Positions 23,440 through 39,905 of a stretch of DNA of 64,000 nucleotides are shown one piece after another. The position numbers and the translations under genes are program-made. Origin of the DNA: Cristatella mucedo (Eukaryota > Bryozoa > Phylactolaemata > Cristatellidae); assembly GCA_009760855.2 (NCBI GenBank), contig WPIO01000012.1:6631501-6695500 (forward strand), read 5' to 3'. The notes under the pieces were generated by a model that was given only the letters and a program-made list of their open reading frames with translations, ran no database searches and was not told the origin of the DNA. The first letter of the stretch is position 1, and every line of letters begins with the position of its first letter.

Positions 23440-24660
23440 GCGTCAACAGCAATATTTTACGGGCGCCGTATGACACGTACTTTTTTCCTTCAAAGAGGCC
23501 TCTGCAGCCCCGCAGGCGTGCGATGGTCCGCCCAGGGAAGTCATCGGCTAGAGCTCCTAGCGCTACTGCAGTGGACACTCTCGGGCTTATCACTCGGCGT
23601 TTCAAGATCGCTGGCTTCCACGCGCCTTACGTCGGAACACGTCACGGGCAGCGCCGGCCAACGTCGGCTGGCACCGTCCCCTGTGGGCTTGCTCAGAGTT
23701 CGGGCATCGGGGTGTCCAGCGGCAACGCATTCACGCCGCCGCGATCGCTTCTCAAAAAGCGCGCCACAAAGGTCAGCAAAACGTTGGCACTGTACGCGCG
23801 TTGTCGGATGGACGTGGCCTGCCGCTTTCCGCACTCTCTGCTACACGATTTGGCGACATGAAGACGCGAAGAGCGACGCTAGCGGCCATCACAGCGCAGG
23901 CCGCGGCAGCTGCTAGACGACATTGGCCAGCGGTCTCATGAGGAATGATGGCTGGGCGTGCCGGGGCGCGGTTTTGCGTCAGTGCTGCGGCGAGGACATC
24001 CGCTCCTCCCCCGCCCACTTAGGCTGCTGAATTCCTAAGCTGACAATATAACGGCGGCCTTTTGAGCTCGCGCGCGCGTGCGAATTAGTGACGCATGGCG
24101 CGGAGGACGATCAACCTGCTTTCCCATCACTCAGGCTCGGCGACGGACCGATGCGACTCGAGTGATTAATTTTGCTCCCTTGGCGACGGACCCTCGACAA
24201 CAACCGCAGGCGGCGGACGATTACATCTTCCCCGGTGCCGCTGGCTCGGGCCGACGGAAATGTGAGTACGGCGGCAGCTCGCGGCGTAGCGATGTCTCCG
24301 TCGCAGGCCGCTTTCGCCCCCCCCCCACTGAAGTTGCACATTGCCGCGACCGTTGTTCGACAGCTGAGCGAAAAAAGTGCCTCCGCCACGCGCGACGTGG
24401 CTCCGAGGCAAATGCGCCGTCGACTGCCGGCCACTGCAACGGAGCTGACGGGACGCCGGAAGCGGAGGGGCGATCTAGTGGCACTCTCAATTGCTGCACG
24501 GGCGGTAGCCCGCTTGGGTTAATCTCCACGGAGATGTGCTACGGTACAAGCGGCGATTTGACCGCCAGCAGGCGCAAAAACGTATTTTCTTTTAAGATGC
24601 TGCTCGAGCTCGGTCGTTCATTCGCGGGGTTCAAGTGGCGCCATCAAGATGACATGATAG
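23440..24660. other. GC- and CpG-rich segment
   Basis: A sharp rise in G+C and CpG compared with both flanks, and many overlapping open frames on both strands (the longest from 24078 to 24671 on the plus strand, 197 codons). None shows a recognisable domain or paralogue, and several overlap on opposite strands, as expected of GC-rich DNA. It could be a CpG island or promoter of an unseen gene. Ends at an (AAT)n stub near 24668. Confidence 0.4.
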
Positions 24661-24666
24661 GCCTAC

Positions 24667-24715
24667 AATAATAATAATAATAATAATGCATTTATCAAAT
24701 GTGTTATTATTATAG
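24667..24715. mobile_element. LINE-A tail stub
   Basis: (AAT)n followed by GCATTTATCAAATGTGTTATTATTAT: the extreme 3' end of LINE-A in both orientations, without hairpin or ORF. Confidence 0.4.
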
Positions 24716-24719
24716 GCGA

Positions 24720-25225
24720 AAGGCGGTTAAAATAGTTTCTCCTCTCTCGCTATGTGGCTTTGTCATTTTCCTTATCTCTTCTGCCAACCAAATAGCGTCT
24801 AGTTTCGATAGATAATATCGGAACTGATTTAATCGTGGTCATCTATACGTGCCAATCCAGACACGTTTATGAGCATAGCATGGAGGTCTTGGGTCACGTG
24901 TAGGAGAGATATTTAAATATAGGCATTATCGTTTAAGGAAATCTACTTTCTCAAAAAGTCTGTACAAATAATTTGCCTGGTCAGCCATTTTCAGTCGCGC
25001 CACCTAGCCTCAAATCAAGCCTTCTCGTTCCGCAAGGAATACTAACTCACAACTTTGGGCACAATTTTTATTTGATATTACCATACTTGGCCTTCTAACG
25101 AATCTCAGCTGCTTGGTGATTCCGTATTAGCTTTAAGTAATCACTGAGGCGAAACACCCGCAAAGCTCCGGCTGGGACTCGTGTGTTAAACAATAACTGT
25201 AGCAAGTCATTCATATAGCATCCTC
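24720..25225. other. Unassigned intergenic DNA
   Basis: AT-rich; nothing recognised. Confidence 0.35.
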
Positions 25226-25229
25226 CGAG

Positions 25230-25935
25230 AATTAAACATCCCATACAGACACTAACACGGGATGCAAGGGAAGCATGCCTATTAGTTAATGATAATATGC
25301 GCATTGTCAGCACGCATTTGCAAACCAGGAAAATCTCAGTGACGGAGCAAATGCTGCTACGATTGGTCGAGTTTTCAGCTTGTTTTTTTAAAGTTCGTGC
25401 TCAGAGAACGCCAGTCGGGAGCAAGTCGAGGGTTATGGTAGCGAGCGAACTGACGACACGATCTCCGAAGGATTTTATGTTGGTTGGAGGCACGGCTAAA
25501 TGACGAGTCTAAAGAGTGGGTGTTCCGATGCACAGCCTGATTAGAAAGTGTTTCATGTAGGTAATCCTGAGCTACAGAATAAAGGGACCTATGCGTGAGT
25601 GAAAAAACTTTGACGTTGATTTGCTGCTTGATAGGGAACTCATGCAGGTCGGTGAGAAGTGACATAATGTGGCAAATGCGAAGTTCGTGACTGACAGGCC
25701 TAGCTGCAAATTGTTGCTCCAAATGTAAGCGCGTTATGGCAAAGGCCGAAAGACCTGGTAGTAAGCTACGGAAGATGGAGCCAGGGCGTACCAATGCACT
25801 GACTAACTTGAATCTCCTATCTCTTATTAACCAGGCTGAATTTTTGATGGTACATAGCTGAAAGCAGTCTGACTTTACTGCGGAGCTGATGTGGTCTTCT
25901 AGTACAAGGTCATTGTGGAAAAGGAAAACCAGATG
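25230..25935 (-). mobile_element. LINE-A-related copy, divergent subfamily
   Basis: A single minus-strand frame (25938-25375) reads 'DLVLEDHISSAVKS', 'ELRICHIMSLLTDLHEFPIK' and 'VKVFSLTHRSLYSVAQDYL', aligning with the LINE-A ORF C-terminus but clearly divergent. The 3' UTR carries GTCAGCACGCATTTGC. Confidence 0.75.
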
Positions 25936-26014
25936 CACAATGTTTGAGAACCTCTTTTTCTCCCAGTTTTCCTGTCTGCAGTCAACCGTGACCCGCTTTA
26001 TGACAGCAGACTCC

Positions 26015-26115
26015 CTATACTCATTCCTTTCAAGCGTGTGTAAATTGCCTTAGAAGAGATTTCGTTCTCTTACGGCACTCAACATGTAGAAATAGCATTT
26101 TTAGTATTATTGAAA
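26015..26115 (+). mobile_element. LINE-A 3' hairpin remnant
   Basis: GTAAATTGCC, AGAAGAGATTTCGTTCTCTT and GGCACT resemble the terminal hairpin, followed by an ATT-rich end. Confidence 0.55.
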
Positions 26116-26195
26116 TTATTATCTGCCGCCACCTCCAGTTCTTCTGCACAATGCACCCTATATCGGCAGCAAACTATGCCGTAATGACTAGTCCC

Positions 26196-26262
26196 GGGGC
26201 TTTACAGCTGCTGCTAGGCTCGAGCCCACAGCCTTGGTCGTGGAGGCCAGCAATGGGCGATT
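26196..26262 (-). mobile_element. tRNA-like SINE head fragment
   Basis: GGCTCGAGCCCACAGCC followed by TTGGTCGTGGAGG corresponds, on the minus strand, to the B box and anticodon-like part of SINE-1. No hairpin tail is preserved. Confidence 0.4.
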
Positions 26263-26629
26263 TTTTCTAGCACAAGTGCATAAATTAGTTCACTGCACGA
26301 TATATGACGGCGTGAGGTTTAGACCAGTTCTGCATATGTAACAGTACATGTCAGCATTTTTCGCAGGTGTTCATTGTGATTTTAGAGGAATGTTAGGTTA
26401 TCCAGTTTTTGAGTAGCACTAGGTTTGCCCATTATTTGCATGTTAATTTTATTGTCACCTAATGGGATAAAGTGTGCTCTCATCCAAGTGCGAAAGTCAG
26501 CAAGGCATGCAACAAATGAATTGGGAGATTTCTACGTGCTGGAAGCCAGCGAGAGATCAAACCTCTTGTACAGCGGAGGATTATGTGTACAACAATGGAA
26601 GCCTAGACTTGAGCTTGATGATTGTATAT

Positions 26630-26695
26630 GCAGACTATCGGTAGAGCATGAGACTCTTAATCTCAGGGTCGTGGGTTCGCGCCCCACGTTGGGCG
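26630..26695 (+). tRNA. tRNA-Lys(CTT) pseudogene fused to LINE-A
   Basis: From TCGGTAGAGC to CCACGTTGGGCG the sequence matches animal tRNA-Lys with one mismatch as I recall it (C for A in the T-loop). The anticodon CTT is at 26656-26658, and the anticodon and T stems pair fully. The first 12-15 bases differ and cannot form the acceptor stem with GTTGGGC, so it is not a functional gene. Within a few bases (ATAGTTTTAT) it joins the LINE-A ORF at the 'PHTNLKSFGDRAF' codons. Confidence 0.75.
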
Positions 26696-26701
26696 ATAGT
26701 T

Positions 26702-27112
26702 TTATACCTCATACAAACCTTAAATCCTTTGGAGACCGTGCATTTAGTTCATATGCTCCCAAAGCCTGGAACTCCCTCCCGACCTGCGTCAGAACATCCC
26801 CTGACCTGACCACATCTAAAAGGAACCTAAAAACGCACCTATTTAGGACAGCGTTTAGTGGGTCCCTGTGATCCGTCCTTGATGTGCTTATACTTGCTGA
26901 CACTGTGCATGCTGCCACTAACCACATTTGCATGCTGACCCTGTGCATGTCACCCCTAACCATATTATTCATTTCGTTTGTTTTTTCAAGCATGATTTTA
27001 CTTACCATTCAATTGCATTTCACTTTACAGCTAATGTAAAGCGCCTGGAGAGAGATTAAGTTCTCTGAGGGCACTTTATCAAGTGAATTATTATTATTAG
27101 TATTATTATATA
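26702..27112 (+). mobile_element. LINE-A 3' end, well preserved
   Basis: Frame 'PHTNLKSFGDRAFSSYAPKA' to 'LKTHLFRTAFSGSL', then the 3' UTR, the hairpin (AAAGCGCC at about 27037, followed by GAGAGAGATTAAGTTCTCT) and an ATTATTATTAG tail. Nearly identical to the 19-20 kb copy. Its tail runs into TTTATTTA and a (TA)n tract. Confidence 0.9.
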
Positions 27113-27126
27113 TTTATTTATTTATT

Positions 27127-27128
<2 letters not shown>

Positions 27129-27190
<62 letters not shown>
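27129..27190. repeat. (TA)n microsatellite
   Basis: About 31 TA units directly after the LINE-A tail. Confidence 0.97.
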
Positions 27191-27195
<5 letters not shown>

Positions 27196-28235
27196 TAAAC
27201 TCGGCAGAGTATATACATATATGCGTGTATGTATTTCTAAATATTAGAGACCGATTGATGACTCAATGCATGCACACGTGTCTGTGTCTATAGTTTGATC
27301 CTATTGTCACCCCCTTTCTGAACATCTGATCCTATGCGAATTGTATTCTCTCTGCAACGTGTTTTTGTTTCGGCAGCCAGCATTTCATGGGAGTCGAGAA
27401 ACCTAACGTTTCTTGCGTCGATACAAACTGCAGCAGACGTTAGTCCTCTTCCCTTGTGCCTCAGCCTTCTACCGATCTTCTATTTCTTGTGCCTCAGCCT
27501 TCTACCGATCTTCTATTCGCAGTGTAACGCTAAAATACGACGCAAGGTAATGCTCTAAGTGGTTTGGCAGCTGTTCCTAAACTCGCGCTCGGACCCCGCC
27601 GAAATGATTTTGGTTTACGGCTGGATAAAGGAAACAAGAAATACTAAACGTTGGACTGAAAAGGCTATCAAAGCAAATCACTGTTCGCAGCTTGGCATTT
27701 GAAGACTATTGTAGGTCGTATCTGTCAATTTTAGCTAACGTACGGTACAAATGTTCGTAGAGAAATAGTCTAATCGCAGATCAACGACTCGACATCATTT
27801 AGTGTCACTCCCTCCCATTATCGTAATCGCTCGCTAACAAGCATATCTCCCAGATATCCTGGTGGCAACTTAGCAGAGTGTTTCTCTGAAATTCTTCGTA
27901 GATAATAGAGAACGGATCAGGGACTCTATCGCTTACTGTTATTCCTGCTGGACCGCAGCCTCACTCTTCTATGTATTCTCTTTTTCTCTCTCCTCCGGTA
28001 CCCACGTCTTTATACACAAATCTTGTCGCTATATTTTTTGCCCACGCTAAGAAGTAAACTAGTCCTCCTAACCTTGTGCCGACAGCTCTCCTTACAAGTT
28101 GTATAGACCTGCTGCTTCCAAGCATGATAAATATGATAAATATGTCGCTGGTTTCTGATAAAGTTTGTGCCCTCTCAAAACTAGCTGTATTGGTTTCCGT
28201 ATACGATGTTCGTAAGAACTTCGATTTTCGGTAGA
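27191..28235. other. Unassigned intergenic DNA
   Basis: Contains a direct repeat of 'CTTGTGCCTCAGCCTTCTAC' (27453 and 27488, 35 bp apart). Otherwise nothing was recognised. Confidence 0.35.
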
Positions 28236-28239
28236 GAAT

Positions 28240-29870
28240 TCTGCAGCGGGCAAGTGATGCTAGTAGCGCTTGGTGTCTGGACGTGAGATGCGAGATGGTA
28301 TCGGGAGACGAGACTTGACAATGGATGCAGTGCGTTCATTCAAAGACTGGTCATTTTAAAGCAGAACGACCAGATGTTGGCAGACCTCATAGGAGTGATT
28401 AACAGATGAATCGTCTTGAGGTTGACGCATTATCTAGAGGGCTAGTCATCTTATTAGATTGGAATATGAATTTCGATCTGAGGTGAGCTGGGGCCACGAT
28501 TGAAATTGAATAATGCGGAGCTAGTAACGAAATGTGCGAAAATTCTAAGTAAATTGTTGCTTTGGAAAATGACTCTCTGACCTTGACTTTGCCTTGCGTT
28601 CCTAAAATGGTCTGAATATCCTTGCCAGATCGGTGGCTATTTTTCTGATCTGGGAGGGGCTAATGAGACCGTTTATAGTTTAATTCAGCATGTTTGGACT
28701 TTGCAATTGTGATTCATCTATGTTCTTAACTTGGCCTTAGTTGCGATGGACTGGTACGACCTACATATAATATACATGTTTATACGCTTGTGATGAACAG
28801 TCAATCCGGCTCTTTTAATTGTTTTCAAGCTTGCGCTTAGTTGTCCAAGATAGTTTACGTCAGCATTAAACCATTGGGCATCTCAGTGAGGGTTTAGATT
28901 TTGCTTCAAGCTCATTGATAGCATTAGCTATTATCTTCTTGTATCATTCCATCACTGAGGGACAGTTGCATAAAGTATTGAGCGGACGTGGTAACGTGGA
29001 GGATGCTTTAAAGTCTGCAAGGAGTGACGAATGTCTTGAGGTCTAGACGATTCACTGCAAAGTTTCTGGATACCGAGTGAGATCTAAATAGGATCAGGTG
29101 TCCAGAATTTGAAGTTATTGAATTTAACGGCAGACAGTCGTGGGAAAACTGGTCATCAAAATGCAACTTTTGCTTCGAGCAAGGTCAACATATGAGCCTC
29201 GCAGAAAATGATGCCCATCTATGTATTAAATTCGGCACATTGAAGATCAAAATCACCTTCAACGAGAAAGAGACAATCTCTCAATCGAAATTATCGCTAG
29301 TGTGGGACCCGTTTTCTTTGCCATCGGCATAGGAGAAAAAGAGACGGATTTCGCGATGTCTTTAATAGCCGGCTAGTTAGTACTTTTTCGGGCAGATCGA
29401 GGTCATAGCAATCAGGTAAAGAATTCATTTGTATAGCGCCCCAAGAGAACTTGATCTCTATTCAGGCACTTCACATATGCTTCGGGGCTCGAGCCCACGA
29501 CCTCAGCAAGACCTTGGTCGGGGCGAGCACCTTAACCGCTGGACCAACTTTTAACACTTCTCTTTAAAAAGGGCGATCGATATGCTCATTTTAAAAGAGT
29601 GGTCGCGGCGTTTAAGCAGTTGTGATGAGTTCTGGGTTGAAGCGATTTACTGCGGAGCTTTTGTCGGAATATGCTGAGTAGTTCGAAGCAAGGCAATATA
29701 TACTGGAGGCGTATCTATCGCTACGTCTAGGCTTTCGGCTTCGACACTTCCTGGGAGGTGCGCTGCATGCAGGATGACGAAGTAGCACGTAGACCGCTGC
29801 TTTGTCCAAGTTAGTGGCGCGGCATAAATCAAGTTGAAAATGCACTTTCTATGCTGCTATACTTTCTGTT
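28240..29870 (-). mobile_element. LINE endonuclease-to-RT linker region, decayed
   Basis: On the minus strand: 'AESLDVAIDTPPVYIALL' and 'DKSSAVNRFNPELITT' (29850-29615), then 'EGDFDLQCAEFN' (about 29260; compare GDFN of APE endonucleases), then 'ANAINELEAKSKPSLRC' (about 28920) and 'NGLISPSQIRKIATDLA' (about 28660). The order matches an L2/CR1-type ORF2 from endonuclease towards RT. Many stops are present. It may be the 5' part of LINE-A, whose endonuclease is otherwise missing here. A SINE-1 (29421-29549) is inserted in it. Confidence 0.6.
29421..29549 (-). mobile_element. SINE-1 copy, best preserved
   Basis: On the minus strand: GTTGGTCCAGCGGTTAAGG (A box), an anticodon-like part, GTGGGCTCGAGCCCC (B box), then the hairpin CCTGAATAGAGATCAAGTTC and TCTTGGGGCGC, then ATACAAATGAATTC. 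Total about 129 bp, inserted into the decayed LINE around it. Confidence 0.85.
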
Positions 29871-30209
29871 TTGTGAACGAGGTTCGGGCTTTATTGGCCG
29901 GAACATATCGCCCCGCGCCCTTAGGAGCGACGAACGATTGGACGATTGAAAAGCGGAAAAGCGGAAGCGCTGCGGCCAATTAGCAAGAGCTGCAATCCTT
30001 CTCTTTTTAGCAGCGTCCTAATTGTGTATACGCTCGTCTTTGAAAGCATAGCCTTCCAGTGACTTCAATGTCAAGACTCTGCATATTTTCGTCCTGCTCG
30101 CTGGCGAAAGCATCAGGCTCTCCCCTTTCGTTGTATTTGTGTGAGCCTTTTGTCGGACACACAGTACATCTCAGATATGTCGCAATACCCTTTAGTTAAT
30201 CACTAGAGA

Positions 30210-30215
30210 TACACA

Positions 30216-30284
<69 letters not shown>
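30210..30284. repeat. (CA)n microsatellite
   Basis: About 75 bp of CA with one CATA variant. Confidence 0.97.
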
Positions 30285-30287
<3 letters not shown>

Positions 30288-30289
30288 TA

Positions 30290-31265
30290 CACTGTTTAGT
30301 CCCTTTGCTCAGAGAATATATGAACTTGAGCTGCAGCTTCACCGTAAAGCCTTTAACTGGTCGCTATATGGCTCTCAGACATCCTGTAATCACCGCTGCA
30401 GTTGCTGCAGATATACTGTACGTGATTAGATACTTACAAGTAGGCCGATGCGGCTTTGCAGAGTCATGTGGAGCTCCAGTCACCAATCGAAGCGAATGTG
30501 CTATTGTTCCAATAGGTACCCATGGACTGAGCACCTTTTTGATGAGACTCTGATAGATTTATTCAGAAGACTGCAGAAGACTGAAAGCTAGTCAATAGTA
30601 TCAACAGCCGCCTGGATAGAAATTAAGTTCTCTCAGGGTACTCTATACAAAAACATACTTTTTAGAATATTAATCGGGCTCTCTGGCGCTAAACCGTCAC
30701 AAAGGTGCAGTCTTGGTGTCAGCTTTAAACCATGTCAGCCTCAACCTATTTATATAAGAAGCTGGCGGTTCGAGTGATTTCTAAATTTATAAATCTGAAT
30801 TATTGCTAGTATAAAGACATAACTCGTCAGGACAGAAGCACGTGCGTCATTCACTAACTGCGTTGTTAGTAAGAGAATAACTTACTATAATTCCATTGAC
30901 TTGTCATTCTAGCGAACTCGAAAGTCCCTGGTGCAATTTCAAATTAAAAGCTACCATACATATAAATTCCTAAATTGTAACCAAGCGAAGCCTCTTTAGG
31001 AATAATTTACTTAGAATTATATGAGACTTAACCACTGTGTGTAAGTTGTTAATGAAGCAACATCGTGAAGACTAAGCAAATGAGCTTTGTTCTAGCTTTA
31101 AAATTTCCTTGCAAAATTTTAAAAATTTTAGAAAAATTTTAGAAAATTTTAGACATGACAGCCTTGTATACCGCTTAAATTACAGCTGTCGGATTCTTGT
31201 CTACAGTTTAGTTTGCTCGGCCCCATAAGAGCCGGTAATCTACATCGGCCTTGCTTACGTCATGC
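30290..31265. other. AT-rich intergenic DNA with LINE-A hairpin remnant
   Basis: Near 30609-30655 GCCTGGATAGAAATTAAGTTC and TCTCAGGG resemble the LINE-A hairpin. TAGGTACCCATGGACTGAGC near 30516 resembles the 'GVPMGS' RT box. A local AAAATTTTAGAAA-type simple stretch is at 31115-31155. No gene seen. Confidence 0.35.
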
Positions 31266-31269
31266 TGCG

Positions 31270-31530
31270 GGATAACTTTTCAATTTTTAGCACTGGGGCA
31301 ACCACCAACTGACATCATGACATACCCTGATTGGATGACATGTAAACAGAAGCTAGAAATGCACCTGTTCCTCGCTTGATTTTCTGATCCCTCGTGGATT
31401 TCCTTTTATGTTCTTATGCGTGCTGACGTTACCAGCAGCCATATTGACATGCTTCCTCTATAGTATTTTTTAAGAACGAGATTTGTCATCTGAGATGGAT
31501 ATGTAACTGTATTAGTAGTGTTATTATTGA
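31270..31530 (+). mobile_element. LINE-A 3' end, decayed
   Basis: ORF end ('TTNxHHDIP' type) and 'AGAAATGCACCTGTTCC' (compare AAACACACCTATTTAGG), then a degraded hairpin near 31465-31500 and TATTAGTAGTGTTATTATTG. Confidence 0.6.
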
Positions 31531-32491
31531 ACTCGATGGCCGTAAATGTTGAGCGGTGGCTAATTTGAATTTCGCGACATCAGTGGCCGTCTGCCAGCAT
31601 TACTTGTGCACACCGATACTGCACGACGCTTCTCTTAATTATCCGTTTGTCGGGTGGCTTGATTTATGCGGCGGAAGTACACTTTGCAGATACTTTAAAT
31701 TACGCCCGGTCTCCTTCTGGCTGCAAAGGCTATAGCCCCGCGGACTAGATTGCGGGCGGTGCAGCGCACCCGACGAGTGTGCTTTCTACGTGGAGCAGAC
31801 GCGTACATTCACATACACAAACTTTTGAGCTTTTTATTTTTATTGTTTATTGCGATGGACTGCTGTAGTGACCAGCATCTTTGAAGCTCATTTGCACGAG
31901 AACGTGCAAGCGCAACAATGTGAAATCTTGCAATTACATTATAAAACAAAAATGTGCTACAATATTCACTCGAAGTAATTTGAGCCGGGCACTGCCGATT
32001 TCCGGTAGATTTCGTAATATTAGAGCGAATTGTGGCAGGCTTCTTTGGTCGATTCGTCGAGTCCGTCGAGCCTCCTCAGCCCCATTCCGAAATACCCCTG
32101 ACGTATTGCCTTCCGTTCGGAGACCTACGCGCCTGCGGTTGCTATGCATACTTACCACGTGGTCTACAATTAAGAGCAGTACAGGCTTTCACGTTGCTCG
32201 CGCGCCACGTTCGAGCGAGCGGGGCTCGTGTGCCCGTGTCAGGTTTGCTTCGCGTTGCAGTCAGCTTCTAAAGTCGAGCTGCTTTCGAAAGCATGAGCTC
32301 GAGACGCAGAAGTTGCAGCATAACGTGACTGCGGAGCTTCCTCGCTCGCTGTGACTAATTGTTAGCTGAAGCGCGGCTCGCGGTGTGACTCAGTCAGCGT
32401 TTGCATGGCCGCCCTTCTTTACGTAGAGTTATTACTCCCGAGTCGGGCTACGAGGTGTAATCTGGCTCCGACTTGCCAGATTCTCTTGTAG
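31531..32491. other. Upstream region of gene 2
   Basis: G+C rises from about 31650, with CpG-rich stretches at 32000-32460. No TATA box was convincing. The segment before the ATG (TTCTCTTGTAG) also resembles a splice acceptor, so an untranslated first exon further upstream is possible. Confidence 0.35.
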
Positions 32492-38059
<5,568 letters not shown>

Positions 38060-38439
38060 AGTCCGGGGGGGGCCAGGCTGGATTCGAAGGCGGCACGTGG
38101 CTCTGTGGACATTGCTTTCCAGTACACGGCGGCATGAGGTCGGTTGCCAGCTGCTTGCTTGCTACGCATAAAAGCGGCCGTTACCGATGAGCCATCCAGC
38201 ACTGGAAACTCGTTGGTGGAAATGAGCGTATCTGAATTCAGGCAGATTGCTTAAAGAAATTCAAAAGTATTTGTGCCAACATTGGATGCCTTATGTATCT
38301 GAAAGAGTGACTCCTCTTTCCACTCCAGCGAGAAACAAGTGTACAAACCCACGGCCGGAGCCGCTCTGCTTTTACGGGCGAACTGACCAGCCGACAATAA
38401 TGCTAGGCCGACGTCCAAGCGCTAGTCTCCGAGCAGACG

Positions 38440-38507
38440 ATCATAGCCTTTAGGGCTATTCTGCCTAAATTAAAATAAGGCTTTTGAATCAGCTAATCTT
38501 TAATGAC
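38440..38507 (+). mobile_element. SINE-2 tail in the 3' UTR of gene 2
   Basis: 'AGCCTTTAGGGCTATTC' and 'AGGCTTTTGAATCAGCTAAT' match the 3' end of SINE-2 copies at 2.2 and 8.1 kb. The tRNA head is missing. Confidence 0.55.
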
Positions 38508-38513
38508 AATAAA
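38508..38513 (+). terminator. Candidate polyadenylation signal of gene 2
   Basis: AATAAA lies 449 bp after the stop codon, immediately after the SINE-2 tail. It is the only AATAAA I see between the stop and this point. Confidence 0.5.
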
Positions 38514-38519
38514 GTAGCA

Positions 38520-39260
38520 TATATACATGAACCCGGAGAGGTGAGGCCATTCAAAGAGTCGCTGAAGGTATCGACAGCTGTAAGGATTAGGGTTGACAAA
38601 TTAGCCCTGCTATGTCGGGAGATTTTTAGTTAATTACGTACATTACGAGACACTGGAGTTAATTTCGTACATTCGTAATTTAACGCAATGTCGCAATGTT
38701 AACTTCGCGTAGGGTTGCCCGAGCTCACCAGAGTCTCTCATAGACTCATGGCAATTCATCCAGAGAGACAGTTACTGAAAACGTTATGAGGCACGATAAT
38801 GTACGGCAACTTTTTTGCGAAAGAGACGCCGCTCACCATCCACGGTTCCCCGCCGGTAACAGCCGCCTGCTTAGGGGATTGTTGCTAGTGTCACATGCTA
38901 ACAGCCGGTCGGCTACTTAGGTAGACGTTGCTTTAAATTATGAATGTCCGTAATTAGCTCCATTGTCTCGTCCTGACCTAACGTAGTCTTCGACCAAGAA
39001 GCCGCCGCTGATCATTGACTTCAGGATCCTCTTTACAATAACTGAAGATTAAATAGCGGCATCACTAAAATAATTACAATAATGATAAAACACTTATGTG
39101 GTACCCCGAGAGAACCAAAATCTCCAGACAAGGCAGGGCTAATTGATCAACCCTAAACCTTGCAGTTGGTGAAACCTTCAGCGACTCATCCTTGAATGGT
39201 CTCACCTCTCTGGGCTTATGTATGTATGCCATTTAGTTTTCATTAAAGGTTAGCTTATTC
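38520..39260. other. Unassigned intergenic DNA
   Basis: AT-rich. A LINE-A-like hairpin trace lies near 39095-39140 (ACCCCGAGAGAACCAAAATCTC). Nothing else was recognised. Confidence 0.35.
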
Positions 39261-39264
39261 AAAA

Positions 39265-39405
39265 GCTTTGTTTTAATGTAGGCCTAGTAGCCCTAATGGC
39301 TCTGACCGCCGCTTGAAGTTGGCAATGAAGGATCGCCCAATGCAAGGCTAGAACCTACGATCTGGGTCGTGAAGAGCGAGCATCTTGCCCCTGGGCTGTT
39401 CTATT
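39265..39405 (-). mobile_element. SINE-2 copy
   Basis: Minus-strand order: A-box-like 'CAGGGGCAAGATGCTC', B-box-like 'GTAGGTTCTAGCC', then 'CAAGCGGCGGTCAGAGCC' body and a shortened tail. More decayed than the 8.0-kb copy. Confidence 0.6.
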
Positions 39406-39414
39406 CCTCCGCTT

Positions 39415-39690
39415 AAAGACCATTGGCGACAGAAGCTTTAGCTCTGCAGGTCCTAAACTATGGAGCTCGCTTCCGAAATTCTTACGCAACGACAGCTACT
39501 CTCCTGCTGCCGACTATGGCTCATCCTTTTCAGCGGCCCTGGGCTGCTACTTCCACGCTCTCCTGACTCTGCTATGCTTCCCACTTTCTCTTTGTTGCGT
39601 GAGACAAAGTCTGCTGGCTGTCGAATGCGTACCGAAAGCCGCTTAGGCTGCGAGTGCACTATTACATGACGTTACATTACCTCAGGGCTA
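39415..39690 (+). mobile_element. LINE-B 3' end
   Basis: 'GDRSFSSAGPKLWSSLPKFL' (ORF2 end) then 'CTCTCCTGACTCTGCTATGC' and the 3' UTR with 'AATGCGTACCGAAAGCCGC', ending near GACGTTACATTACC. Same arrangement as at 18.5 kb, with an intact frame up to the last residues. Confidence 0.8.
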
Positions 39691-39734
39691 AGAGATTCCG
39701 CCACTCAGATGAGCAGTCTTGCTTTTGGCGCTTC

Positions 39735-39905
39735 TCCGAAGCACTGGCCATGTATCCATGTGCCGACTGTCGCTATTAACGACCCAGGACGTTGGTTCGA
39801 GTGTGATAGCAGGCAATCATTCGTAACTAACTGACTGCAAGCCGCGAGCAGGTTGCTACGGCTCGGCTACGCTGTCCTATAAATAGTTCTGCTGGATCAA
39901 CTAAT
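39735..39905 (+). mobile_element. SINE-2 copy, decayed
   Basis: B-box-like TTGGTTCGAGTGT at about 39792, then 'CTGCAAGCCGCGAGCAGG' and a tail 'GCTGGATCAACTAATCTTT'. Confidence 0.5.

Noticed and set aside
26630-26695. Functional tRNA-Lys gene.
   Set aside because: The 5' acceptor strand and part of the D-arm do not match and cannot pair with the 3' end.
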